Translations under genes and position numbers: made by a program | Shown here: one piece after another, positions 1-5,805 of the stretch | How the letters are laid out: each line of letters begins with the position of its first letter | Numbering within the stretch: position 1 is the stretch's first letter | The notes under the pieces: generated by a model | Told to the model about the DNA's origin: nothing | Database searches by the model: none | The model's input: the letters and a program-made list of their open reading frames with translations, nothing else | Source: Acidobacteriota bacterium | Lineage (GTDB): Bacteria > Acidobacteriota > UBA890 | NCBI GenBank assembly: GCA_002722645.1 | Contig: PBML01000004.1 | Location: 59,944-65,771 of the forward strand | Length of the DNA stretch: 5,828 nt | Direction of reading: 5' to 3'

Positions 1-272
1 GGCACGTTGATCGCCGGTACGCCAACTATCGTGCCGTTTAACTGTCGAGGGTCGATCAATTCCAGCAGCTTGAATATGGAGAAAGCACCTTCCGGTTCGT
101 CGCCATGCGTTGCTCCGTTAAGCCACAACACCGGCCCATCCTGGACGCCACGACACACGATGATCGGGATATCGGCGGTCCCACCACGGAGATCTATATC
201 CACCGGTATCCCGCCACGGCTCACGCTGCCACGTTCGGCCGAGACGCTTCCAATGTGAAGAAGTTCAGTCAC
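1..272 (-). CDS. Aspartoacylase/succinylglutamate desuccinylase-family zinc hydrolase, N-terminal part
   Basis: Ninety complete codons are visible; the gene continues past the left edge. Reading leftward from a GTG at 272, the product contains NGATHGDEPEG (residues 52-62), the hallmark of the M14-like AstE/AspA family, in which the His and Glu of HxxE (here H56 and E59) bind the catalytic zinc. The stretch before it (a short beta-rich N-terminus ending in GPVLWL) and the following NGTIVGVPAINV also match the family. Members remove acyl groups from N-acyl amino acids (aspartoacylase, succinylglutamate desuccinylase, the ectoine-pathway deacetylase DoeB) and are cytoplasmic. GTG is chosen because a TGGAG ribosome site lies 8 nt upstream and the preceding dehydrogenase gene stops 2 nt before it, so the two are almost certainly co-transcribed. 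The remaining zinc ligand and the catalytic Glu lie outside the window, so activity and substrate cannot be judged. Confidence 0.87.
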   Translation of the reverse strand, partial: MTELLHIGSVSAERGSVSRGGIPVDIDLRGGTADIPIIVCRGVQDGPVLWLNGATHGDEPEGAFSIFKLLELIDPRQLNGTIVGVPAINV

Positions 273-274
273 TT

Positions 275-1339
275 TTATTTCTCCAATGAACCCGTCGCAC
301 CTGCGACCGGAAACGCAACACCGAGCTCAGCGGACAGTCTACGAAGTCGCTTAACCGTCTCGACATCGATGGGAATACCATGTTCGAGTCTTTCACGAGC
401 CCGTGCGTGCTCAGCCCCACCCGGAAGCATCACCGGGCGATTCGCATCGATTGGTGGAACCGACAAAACCTCTTCGACGAATTCATCGAGACGCGCATAA
501 AAATCCGGACGCGGGAGGAACGCTTCCGGATCGATAGCGATCATAACGTGGCCTACGCCATAGTTAGTATCGTCCTGGAACACAGATCCACCAAACAGTG
601 CGCCCGTCATCACGCCACACAGCACATCGGTTACTAGGCTCAGTCCGTAACCCTTATGTTCACCAATTGGTAATAACGGACCTTCCATGGCACTGCCGGG
701 ATCCGTGGTGCGCTCACCGTCGGTCGTCAACGCCCAGTTATCAGGCATTGACACACCGGCACGCTCGAGCCATCGCATCATTCCCTTGCCGGATTGGGTA
801 AGAGCCATATCGAGCAGAATTGGATCGTTCCCCTTAGATCTCGGAATCGCAATACCCCAGGGGTTGGTCCCGAGCACCGTACGTGTTGCGCCCCACGGCG
901 CCATCTCCGCACCGGCGTTAGTCTGAGCGATGCCTATCAGATCGTTCCGCGCTGCAAGCATGGCATGGTATCCAGCAATGCCGAAATGGTTGCTGTTGTA
1001 CACACCGACCATCCCAATGCCGCTCTTTTTTGCTTTCTGCACAGCGCCGGACATGGCACGCTGCCCAGCGACGTAACCAAACCCCTTGGCAGCATCGAGC
1101 AATGCCGTGGCAGCGTTATCCCGCACGTATTCCATTGCTCCACCGGGAACGATGCCCCCGTTGCCCACCCTTCGAGCGTAGCGAAACAACTTTTCGAGCC
1201 CTTGATGCTGCCCCGGGTGCCACCAACAGCTGGCGGTAATCAGCCCGTCGGCTACGGTGCGACGTTCCTCCGCAGAAGCACCCATCGCCGCTAGCATGCA
1301 TTCAACATACGAGCGTAAGACACTTTCGGAATAGCGCAC
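275..1339 (-). CDS. Ldh-family (malate/L-lactate dehydrogenase type) NAD(P)-dependent oxidoreductase
   Basis: The 354-residue product has the usual length and landmarks of the Ldh2/malate dehydrogenase (YlbC/ComC/AllD/DpkA) family, which is unrelated to classical LDH. Visible motifs are NSNHFG at 115-120 (H118 is the expected catalytic His), the cofactor-site APWG and LGTNP (147-160), LLDMA (175-179), TTDP (211-214), and GEHKGYGL (226-233). The C-terminal GIPID helix region is near 321-325. These soluble enzymes interconvert 2-hydroxy acids or cyclic imino acids with 2-keto or imine forms using NAD(P)H; the exact substrate is not predictable. Where the family usually has an SHG motif near residue 45, this protein reads GQHQG, so the His is kept in an altered context. 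The annotated start is GTG with only a weak, too-close GAGG upstream; the frame is open back to the stop of the VOC gene, so the N-terminus may be longer. It is the middle gene of the operon, 51 nt after the VOC stop and 2 nt before the aspartoacylase-family start. Confidence 0.9.
   Translation of the reverse strand: MRYSESVLRSYVECMLAAMGASAEERRTVADGLITASCWWHPGQHQGLEKLFRYARRVGNGGIVPGGAMEYVRDNAATALLDAAKGFGYVAGQRAMSGAVQKAKKSGIGMVGVYNSNHFGIAGYHAMLAARNDLIGIAQTNAGAEMAPWGATRTVLGTNPWGIAIPRSKGNDPILLDMALTQSGKGMMRWLERAGVSMPDNWALTTDGERTTDPGSAMEGPLLPIGEHKGYGLSLVTDVLCGVMTGALFGGSVFQDDTNYGVGHVMIAIDPEAFLPRPDFYARLDEFVEEVLSVPPIDANRPVMLPGGAEHARARERLEHGIPIDVETVKRLRRLSAELGVAFPVAGATGSLEK
281..285 (-). promoter_or_regulatory. 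Ribosome binding site of the aspartoacylase-family gene
   Basis: TGGAG on the minus strand lies 8 nt before the GTG at 272. It sits inside the last codons of the dehydrogenase gene and decides the GTG start, implying translational coupling between the two genes. Confidence 0.65.
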
Positions 1340-1380
1340 GACCTCGACCCGATCATCTAGCTCGTAGGCGATGAACCTTG

Positions 1381-1386
1381 CTCCCC
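1381..1386 (-). promoter_or_regulatory. Shine-Dalgarno-like GGGGAG ahead of the dehydrogenase
   Basis: GGGGAG on the minus strand lies in the short gap between the VOC and dehydrogenase genes. It is about 40 nt from the GTG at 1339, too far to serve it directly, but 8 nt from an in-frame ATC codon at 1372. Either the true start is a non-standard ATC, or the match is fortuitous in G-rich DNA. Confidence 0.3.
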
Positions 1387-1390
1387 GGCG

Positions 1391-2275
1391 TCAATCCGCC
1401 CCGTACGGTTGCACGAGCTCGACGGTGATGCCTGCCAGTTGGTCCGGATAGACGGTCGCAGAACGACCTTCTTCGCTCTCGTTAATACCGCCACCATAAA
1501 ATGGCAAGCCAAGCTGGACCAAACGCTCCACGTCGGCATCGAGATCGTTGGTTTGTAGCGACAAATGATCGAGTCCCTCACCTCGTTGGCGTAAGAACTC
1601 GCCTGTTGGAGACTCGTCTTGGTCATGCACCAGGTGAAGCCAGCACTCGTTGTTGAAGGGTATGTGGGCCTCGCTTAAAGAGCCAGAGCCGGCTCTCGTG
1701 GGATCAGCCGTCTGAATATCGCGGGCCTCTAATCCAAATAGGTGTTCGAAGCGCTCGCAGCTATACTGTACGTCTTTCACTGCCAAGCCGAGGTGTTGAA
1801 GACCAACGATTTTAAGCGTTTCACTGATCGGTTTGCCGAGCGCCTCTTCAGGGTACACCCAACTCGTTTCGTGCCCCTGAATAAGTTCTACTGTGAGGCC
1901 GGGAAGCTGGTCGGGAAAGACAAACGCTTCATAACCATCGTTGGCCGGGAATATCCGGTCCTCAAAGATCGGGACGCCAATCTCCCGTAGGTGCATTACA
2001 TCACCCTCAATGTCGTCAGTTTCGATGGCAATGTGTTCGAGGCCCTCACCACGCTGCCGTAGGAATTTATTGACCCGGGCCCGCTCATCCCAGTTTTGCA
2101 CCAAGTGCAACCAGCACTCGTTACCGAGCAATATGCGAGCATCGTATTGCATGCCCTTGCCCTGGTCGTCACGAAAATCGCACGACTTCAGCCCGTACAA
2201 AACCTCAAAACGCTCACACGCATCCTTCAGATTCTTTACGACGATGCCAATGTGCTGTAGGCGTAGAAGAGACAT
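1391..2275 (-). CDS. Tandem-domain VOC (glyoxalase/methylmalonyl-CoA epimerase-like) metalloprotein
   Basis: The 294-residue product contains two homologous VOC domains of about 135-140 residues joined by a short linker. Each half opens with LQHxGxxVK and then has CERFExLxGL, NECWLHLV, FLRQRGEGLxH, and a closing FPDQL or YPDQL followed by TVEL. The four metal positions of the methylmalonyl-CoA epimerase/glyoxalase fold are present in both halves: H8, H57, H81 and E130 in the first; H161, H214, H237 and E286 in the second. VOC enzymes bind a divalent metal and act as epimerases, lyases, isomerases or extradiol-type dioxygenases; which one applies here is not decidable. The ATG at 2275 is preferred over the TTG two codons upstream because GGA lies 8 nt before the ATG, while the TTG would sit immediately beside it. 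It appears to be the first gene of the minus-strand operon. The protein lacks a signal peptide and should be cytoplasmic. Confidence 0.88.
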   Translation of the reverse strand: MSLLRLQHIGIVVKNLKDACERFEVLYGLKSCDFRDDQGKGMQYDARILLGNECWLHLVQNWDERARVNKFLRQRGEGLEHIAIETDDIEGDVMHLREIGVPIFEDRIFPANDGYEAFVFPDQLPGLTVELIQGHETSWVYPEEALGKPISETLKIVGLQHLGLAVKDVQYSCERFEHLFGLEARDIQTADPTRAGSGSLSEAHIPFNNECWLHLVHDQDESPTGEFLRQRGEGLDHLSLQTNDLDADVERLVQLGLPFYGGGINESEEGRSATVYPDQLAGITVELVQPYGAD

Positions 2276-2308
2276 GTTCAAGTTCCGGGATAGCCAACAG
2301 GAAAAGAA

Positions 2309-2314
2309 ATTATA
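2309..2314 (-). promoter_or_regulatory. Possible -10 element for the VOC-led operon
   Basis: A perfect TATAAT occurs on the minus strand 33 nt upstream of the VOC ATG, in the divergent gap where a promoter is needed. The best -35 candidate, TTGGGA at 2334-2329, is only 14 nt away, shorter than the usual 16-18, so the assignment is tentative. Confidence 0.35.
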
Positions 2315-2350
2315 GAGTATGGGCGTTGTCCCAACTCTTACTTAACATCT

Positions 2351-2355
2351 GGAGG
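2351..2355 (+). promoter_or_regulatory. Ribosome binding site of the exported amidohydrolase
   Basis: A full GGAGG lies 5 nt upstream of the TTG at 2361. It fixes TTG as the start and places the signal peptide at the extreme N-terminus. Confidence 0.8.
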
Positions 2356-2360
2356 CTGTC

Positions 2361-3662
2361 TTGAAGCGAGTCGTGAAAGTAATCGTTTTCGTTTTCTTGA
2401 GTTCCCTTTTTGCCACACCCGTTGTAGCCCAGGAGCGTGTCAGTGCAATTCGGGCCGCGCGCCTGATCGACGGTAGCGGCGCCCCACCAATCGACGACCC
2501 CGTCGTATTAGTACGCGGCGACATAATCATGGCGGTCGGTACTGCCGCGGACGTATCGATTCCAGCCGACGCTCAGATCATAGACTTAGGGCACTTCACC
2601 ATCCTTCCCGGTCTTATCGACTGCCATGTTCACATCACCGGTACGCCGGGTGATGGTGGTGACACGCAAGCATTACGGGAAACGGAAGGGCACGGGGCCA
2701 TTCATGGGGTGGTAAATGCCAAAATCACCCTAGACACTGGTTTCACTACCATCCGCAACACTGGTTCTAATAGCTACGGCGATGTCGCGGTGCGCGACAT
2801 GATCAACGCTGGTGTGATTCCTGGGCCACGCATCTACGTAGCTACTCGTGGTCTCGGCATCACTGGCGGACACGCAGACATCAACGGCTGGAGCCCGCAT
2901 ATCGACCTTCCCGGGTACGCTGAGATCGCCGATGGAGTCGACGAGGTTCGGAAGGCGGTGCGCCGGCAGGTCAAGTACGGAGCCGACCTAATAAAGGTTA
3001 CGGCTACTGGCGGCGTTCTATCTGCAGGCGATGCGGTTGGGGCGCAGCAGTACAGCTTCGAGGAACTCGTCGCCATCGTAGAGGAAGCAAATAGGGCAGG
3101 AATAAAAGTTGCAGCCCATGCCCATGGCGCATCCGGCATCGTCGATGCTGCCAACGCTGGTGTCGCGTCAATCGAGCATGGCAGCCTAGTCGATGACGCT
3201 GGCATTGCGGCGATGAAAGCCAACGGCACGTTCATGGTGCCAACGCTCTACGCGTTAGATTTCATTATTGATGAAGGGGCAGAAAATGGCGTGCCACAGT
3301 ACGGAATTGACAAAGCCATCGCCATCGCCGATGCGCAACGCAGACAGCTACGTCGTGCGTACCAAGAGGGCGTGCGTTTCGCCTATGGCACTGACGCAGC
3401 AGTTTTCCCTCACGGTCGTAACGCTAGAGACTTCGGCATCCTGGTCGAAGAACTTGGTGTGCCGCCACTCGAGGCCATCAAAATGGCCACCGCTGATGCC
3501 GCCGAACTCATTGGAATCGAAGATCATGTCGGAACATTGATGGTCAACAAGTGGGCCGACTTGATCGCTGTCGAGGGGAACCCGCTCGAAGACATCCGTG
3601 TTCTTGAGGATGGTGTGCGCTTCGTCATGAAGGGTGGTGTTGTGTACAAGGACAATCGTTAA
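2361..3662 (+). CDS. Exported amidohydrolase, Xaa-Pro/Xaa-Arg dipeptidase (imidazolonepropionase-like) type
   Basis: The 433-residue product begins at a TTG behind a strong GGAGG site. Residues 1-23 form a Sec signal peptide (KR at 2-3, hydrophobic core VIVFVFLSSLFA, likely cleavage after VVA at 23), so the enzyme should act in the periplasm or outside the cell. The mature part is a complete metal-dependent amidohydrolase: PGLIDCHVH (83-91, metal ligands H89 and H91), LIKVTATGG (210-218, K212 expected to be carbamylated), AAHAHG (251-256, H253/H255), IEHG (H273) and GTDA (D345). This set corresponds to a binuclear metal centre. Overall it resembles COG1228 proteins, including characterised prolidases that cut Xaa-Pro, Xaa-Arg or Xaa-Lys dipeptides; the precise substrate here is inference. 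It is transcribed divergently from the VOC operon and convergently with thiD, so it is probably monocistronic. No truncation or lost catalytic residue is seen. Confidence 0.92.
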   Translation: MKRVVKVIVFVFLSSLFATPVVAQERVSAIRAARLIDGSGAPPIDDPVVLVRGDIIMAVGTAADVSIPADAQIIDLGHFTILPGLIDCHVHITGTPGDGGDTQALRETEGHGAIHGVVNAKITLDTGFTTIRNTGSNSYGDVAVRDMINAGVIPGPRIYVATRGLGITGGHADINGWSPHIDLPGYAEIADGVDEVRKAVRRQVKYGADLIKVTATGGVLSAGDAVGAQQYSFEELVAIVEEANRAGIKVAAHAHGASGIVDAANAGVASIEHGSLVDDAGIAAMKANGTFMVPTLYALDFIIDEGAENGVPQYGIDKAIAIADAQRRQLRRAYQEGVRFAYGTDAAVFPHGRNARDFGILVEELGVPPLEAIKMATADAAELIGIEDHVGTLMVNKWADLIAVEGNPLEDIRVLEDGVRFVMKGGVVYKDNR

Positions 3663-3712
3663 ACGGTTCCCCTCAGAAGCTAGAAGCGCCTGGCGCAACC
3701 CGCTTTATAATT

Positions 3713-3752
3713 GCAAATTGGAGTCGGAGACTCATACCCACGTTCAAATTGC
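3713..3752. terminator. Candidate structured element between convergent genes
   Basis: An inner hairpin (GAGTC-GGA-GACTC, 3721-3733) lies next to an outer imperfect inverted repeat (GCAAATTG at 3713-3720 with CAAATTGC at 3745-3752, seven of eight pairs). It sits between the converging amidohydrolase and thiD genes, where transcripts must end. There is no good T-run on either strand, so it is not a classical intrinsic terminator. A second weak inverted repeat (AAGCG/CGCTT, about 3684-3705, followed by TTTAT) lies closer to the amidohydrolase stop. Confidence 0.3.
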
Positions 3753-3766
3753 TTAGTCAGTTGCAC

Positions 3767-4594
3767 TTACTCTTGATCGTCTCCTTCTAGGAAGATGGCC
3801 GGTTTAACGTCGTGCCAAAGGAGCGTTTCGCCAACACCGCCAAGAAATCCCGAGGCAAGTGCCTGTCCGACGTAGTGCTGGGCACCCCGAACAGATTCAT
3901 AAACGCTCAACCCGCTAGCTAGTCCCGCAGCCAGGGCGGCTGAGAAGGCACAACCCGTTCCGTGACCCCCACCCTCCAAACAAGATCCCGCGTGCAGTTC
4001 GTGTACTTGGGCCCCGTCGCAAAAGATGTCGATCAATGCACCATCAACACCTAGATGACCACCAGTAACTACTGCGCTATCCGCCCCCATCGAGCAAAGG
4101 CGCTCTGCCGCTCTCCCCATCTGTTCAATGCTCTCGACCGGCTCACCAACCAATATCGCTGCCTCAGCCGCGTTCGGCGTAACGCAACGAGCTAGGGGTA
4201 GCAAAGACTCTGACAAAACAGTGATTCCTTCGTCATCAAGCAATCGTGTACCGTTTGTCGCGACGAGCACTGGATCTACGACTAGGTTTGGCAACATATG
4301 GCGATCGAAGGCGGCAGCTACTGTGGAAACGGTAGCAGCATTGACAAGCATCCCGGTCTTAACCGCATCGATGCAAAGATCGGCAGCGACGGATTCAATT
4401 TGTGCGTCGACGACTAGGGCATCGATCGGTTCGATGGTAAGTACCTCACCGCTGTTCTGTGCCGTCACCGCAGTAACGATCGATGCCCCGTATAAGTCGA
4501 ACGCCTGGAAGACCTTGAGGTCAGCTTGAATCCCTGCGCCTCCACCGGAATCCGAGCCTGCTATCGTGACTGCGCACCGCACCCTGGTTGTCAT
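3767..4594 (-). CDS. thiD: Hydroxymethylpyrimidine/phosphomethylpyrimidine kinase
   Basis: The 275-residue product is a full-length ThiD. It phosphorylates hydroxymethylpyrimidine and then its monophosphate, giving the pyrophosphate that thiamine phosphate synthase uses; it is cytoplasmic. Visible signatures are AGSDSGGGAGIQADLK in the pyrimidine site near the N-terminus (12-27), TAVTAQN (41-47), VKTGML (78-83), DPVLVATNGTRLLDD (107-121), TPNAAEA (139-145) and GGGHGTGCAFSAALAAG (208-224), which carries the ribokinase-fold anion hole and the ThiD-type catalytic Cys (C215). One small departure is ATNG where most homologues have A[KT]SG. The ATG at 4594 is preferred because family members begin just before this glycine-rich motif. 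A longer frame starting at 4645 would add 17 atypical residues and run into the promoter side of the divergent protease gene. No Shine-Dalgarno or thiamine riboswitch is apparent in the short upstream gap. Confidence 0.95.
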   Translation of the reverse strand: MTTRVRCAVTIAGSDSGGGAGIQADLKVFQAFDLYGASIVTAVTAQNSGEVLTIEPIDALVVDAQIESVAADLCIDAVKTGMLVNAATVSTVAAAFDRHMLPNLVVDPVLVATNGTRLLDDEGITVLSESLLPLARCVTPNAAEAAILVGEPVESIEQMGRAAERLCSMGADSAVVTGGHLGVDGALIDIFCDGAQVHELHAGSCLEGGGHGTGCAFSAALAAGLASGLSVYESVRGAQHYVGQALASGFLGGVGETLLWHDVKPAIFLEGDDQE

Positions 4595-4668
4595 ATCATT
4601 ATTGTTACAAGTTCTGTCGATGGACGCGCCTCGCTTTCCTAACATTCCAAGATTCCGGTGCCAAATTC
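4595..4668. promoter_or_regulatory. Divergent intergenic region between thiD and the HtrA-like protease
   Basis: This 74-bp gap must carry promoters for both flanking genes. I see an AT-rich run (TAACAATAAT on the minus strand) just before the thiD ATG and a TAACAT at 4640-4645 on the plus strand, but neither has a convincing -35 partner. It is marked as a likely regulatory region by position only. Confidence 0.35.
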
Positions 4669-5805
4669 ATGATTTTTCGCACAACTACTAGCTCAGTTGT
4701 CCTGGCGCTGTGCGCCACAATGACGTCTGCCATCCCAATACAACAAGGTGCCGCGGATACACAAGAGGCCATCGCCGAGGAGCGTCTAAGTGTCATCGTC
4801 CAGGCCGTCCAGAAAGTCTCCCCTTCCGTAGCCTCTGTGGTTGTCTCCGGCATACAACGAGTACCTATTTTCAACGATCCATTCTATCGGGACTTTTTTG
4901 GTTTAGGTCCGGCGACAACGCGTCGCTTCACGGTGCAATCAGGCTCCGCAGTGATGATTTCGCCCGCCGGCGAGTTCCTCACCAACCAACATGTCGTTGG
5001 CGGCGCAGATACGATCAGGCTGCTACTCCCGAATGGTGAATCGCGCTTGGCAGAGGTGATTGGAACTAGCCCGGAGCTTGACGTAGCGCTACTTAAATGC
5101 GATCCGGACGGGATGGAGCCAGCACAGCTAGGCGCCGCTAAAGACCTGCTTGTTGGTGAATGGCTAGTCGCCGTTGGCTACCCTGTGGGCGGGCGAGGCA
5201 TCACCGAGCAGAGCCGGTTCCGCCCAACGGTCACGGTCGGGGTGGTATCGGCACTTGAGAGGTCTTTTGTCCCTTCGACGCGGCAGCAGACAAGATCGTC
5301 GCTATTCTATCCGGACATGATCCAAACCGATGCCGCCATCAATCCCGGTAACAGCGGGGGGCCGCTGGCCAATGCCTCGGGAGAGGTCATCGGTATCAAC
5401 ACGTTCATCCTTAGTGACACCGGTGGGTCTCAAGGGCTCGGTTTCGCCATTCCAATCGAGCGAGCTTTGAAAGCTGCGAGTGAACTACGCGCCTATGGGC
5501 GCGTCCGGCGTGTCGACTTTTCCGGCCTCCAGTTTTACCCGAGCATCAGCGACGAAAAAGCCGCCTCGATCGGGTTAGAAGAAGGACAGGGGCTGATGGT
5601 GGCAGATCCAGGAATCGCTGCCGAGGCAGGCCTTCGCCGGGATGATGTAATCCTCGATGTTGATCACAAGCCAGTCCGTAACTTTGATGATGCGCAGCTC
5701 GCCCTGGTGCCACGGTTCGTCGGTGACCACGTTACCCTCGGTGTATGGCGAAATGAGCGCCGTCTCGAGCTCCAACTGGTGCTGACCGAAGCACAGGAGC
5801 AGTGA
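4669..5805 (+). CDS. HtrA/Deg-family trypsin-like serine protease with one PDZ domain
   Basis: The 378-residue product has a short N-terminal export signal (basic R4, hydrophobic core about 8-18, possible cleavage after TSA at 21) and a trypsin-like domain (about 40-272). The catalytic triad is intact: H108 in LTNQHVV, D138 in ELDVALLK and S229 in NPGNSGGPL, followed by QGLGFAIPI (255-263). A single C-terminal PDZ domain follows (about 284-373, carboxylate-binding GLQF at 286-289, later AAEAGLRRDDVIL). DegP/DegQ have two PDZ domains, so this resembles DegS or single-PDZ HtrA proteins; its job would be degrading or sensing misfolded envelope proteins in the periplasm. The usual compact NPFG-type loop is replaced by a longer YPVGGRGITEQSRFRPTVTVG segment (171-191). 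The ATG at 4669 is chosen because it starts the signal peptide; an upstream ATG in the same frame (4588) would add a 27-residue Cys/Trp-rich tail overlapping thiD. Its stop overlaps the start of the next gene. Confidence 0.92.
   Translation: MIFRTTTSSVVLALCATMTSAIPIQQGAADTQEAIAEERLSVIVQAVQKVSPSVASVVVSGIQRVPIFNDPFYRDFFGLGPATTRRFTVQSGSAVMISPAGEFLTNQHVVGGADTIRLLLPNGESRLAEVIGTSPELDVALLKCDPDGMEPAQLGAAKDLLVGEWLVAVGYPVGGRGITEQSRFRPTVTVGVVSALERSFVPSTRQQTRSSLFYPDMIQTDAAINPGNSGGPLANASGEVIGINTFILSDTGGSQGLGFAIPIERALKAASELRAYGRVRRVDFSGLQFYPSISDEKAASIGLEEGQGLMVADPGIAAEAGLRRDDVILDVDHKPVRNFDDAQLALVPRFVGDHVTLGVWRNERRLELQLVLTEAQEQ
5795..5799 (+). promoter_or_regulatory. Ribosome binding site of the gene after the protease
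   Basis: AGGAG lies inside the last codons of the protease, 5 nt upstream of the ATG at 5805. It supports a real, translationally coupled downstream gene. Confidence 0.65.

Noticed and set aside
105..500. Plus-strand open frame opposite the dehydrogenase and hydrolase genes
   Set aside because: It lies antisense to two well-supported genes, spans their junction, and its translation shows no recognisable domain.
794..1294. Plus-strand 166-codon open frame
   Set aside because: It is antisense to the conserved core of the Ldh-family gene; the translation is low in hydrophobic pattern and has no ribosome site or family motif.
1339..1391. Frameshift or broken fusion between the VOC and dehydrogenase genes
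   Set aside because: The VOC protein ends naturally after its final TVEL strand and the dehydrogenase has a normal family length, so the two are most simply separate intact genes. The start ambiguity is reported separately.
2834..3235. Minus-strand 133-codon open frame within the amidohydrolase
   Set aside because: It is a mirror of a strongly conserved coding region; the Ala/Ser/Pro-rich translation is typical of antisense frames in GC-rich genes.
3711..3760. tRNA-like GTTCAAATT sequence near 3742
   Set aside because: It resembles a T-loop, but the flanking bases do not form a T-stem, and no acceptor, D or anticodon stems can be placed on either strand.
4128..4529. Plus-strand 133-codon open frame within thiD
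   Set aside because: It is antisense to conserved ThiD motifs, with Ser/Ala/Thr-rich shadow composition.
4595..4668. Thiamine pyrophosphate riboswitch upstream of thiD
   Set aside because: The gap is only 74 bp and shared with a divergent gene, and the conserved CTGAGA-type core of the THI box is absent.
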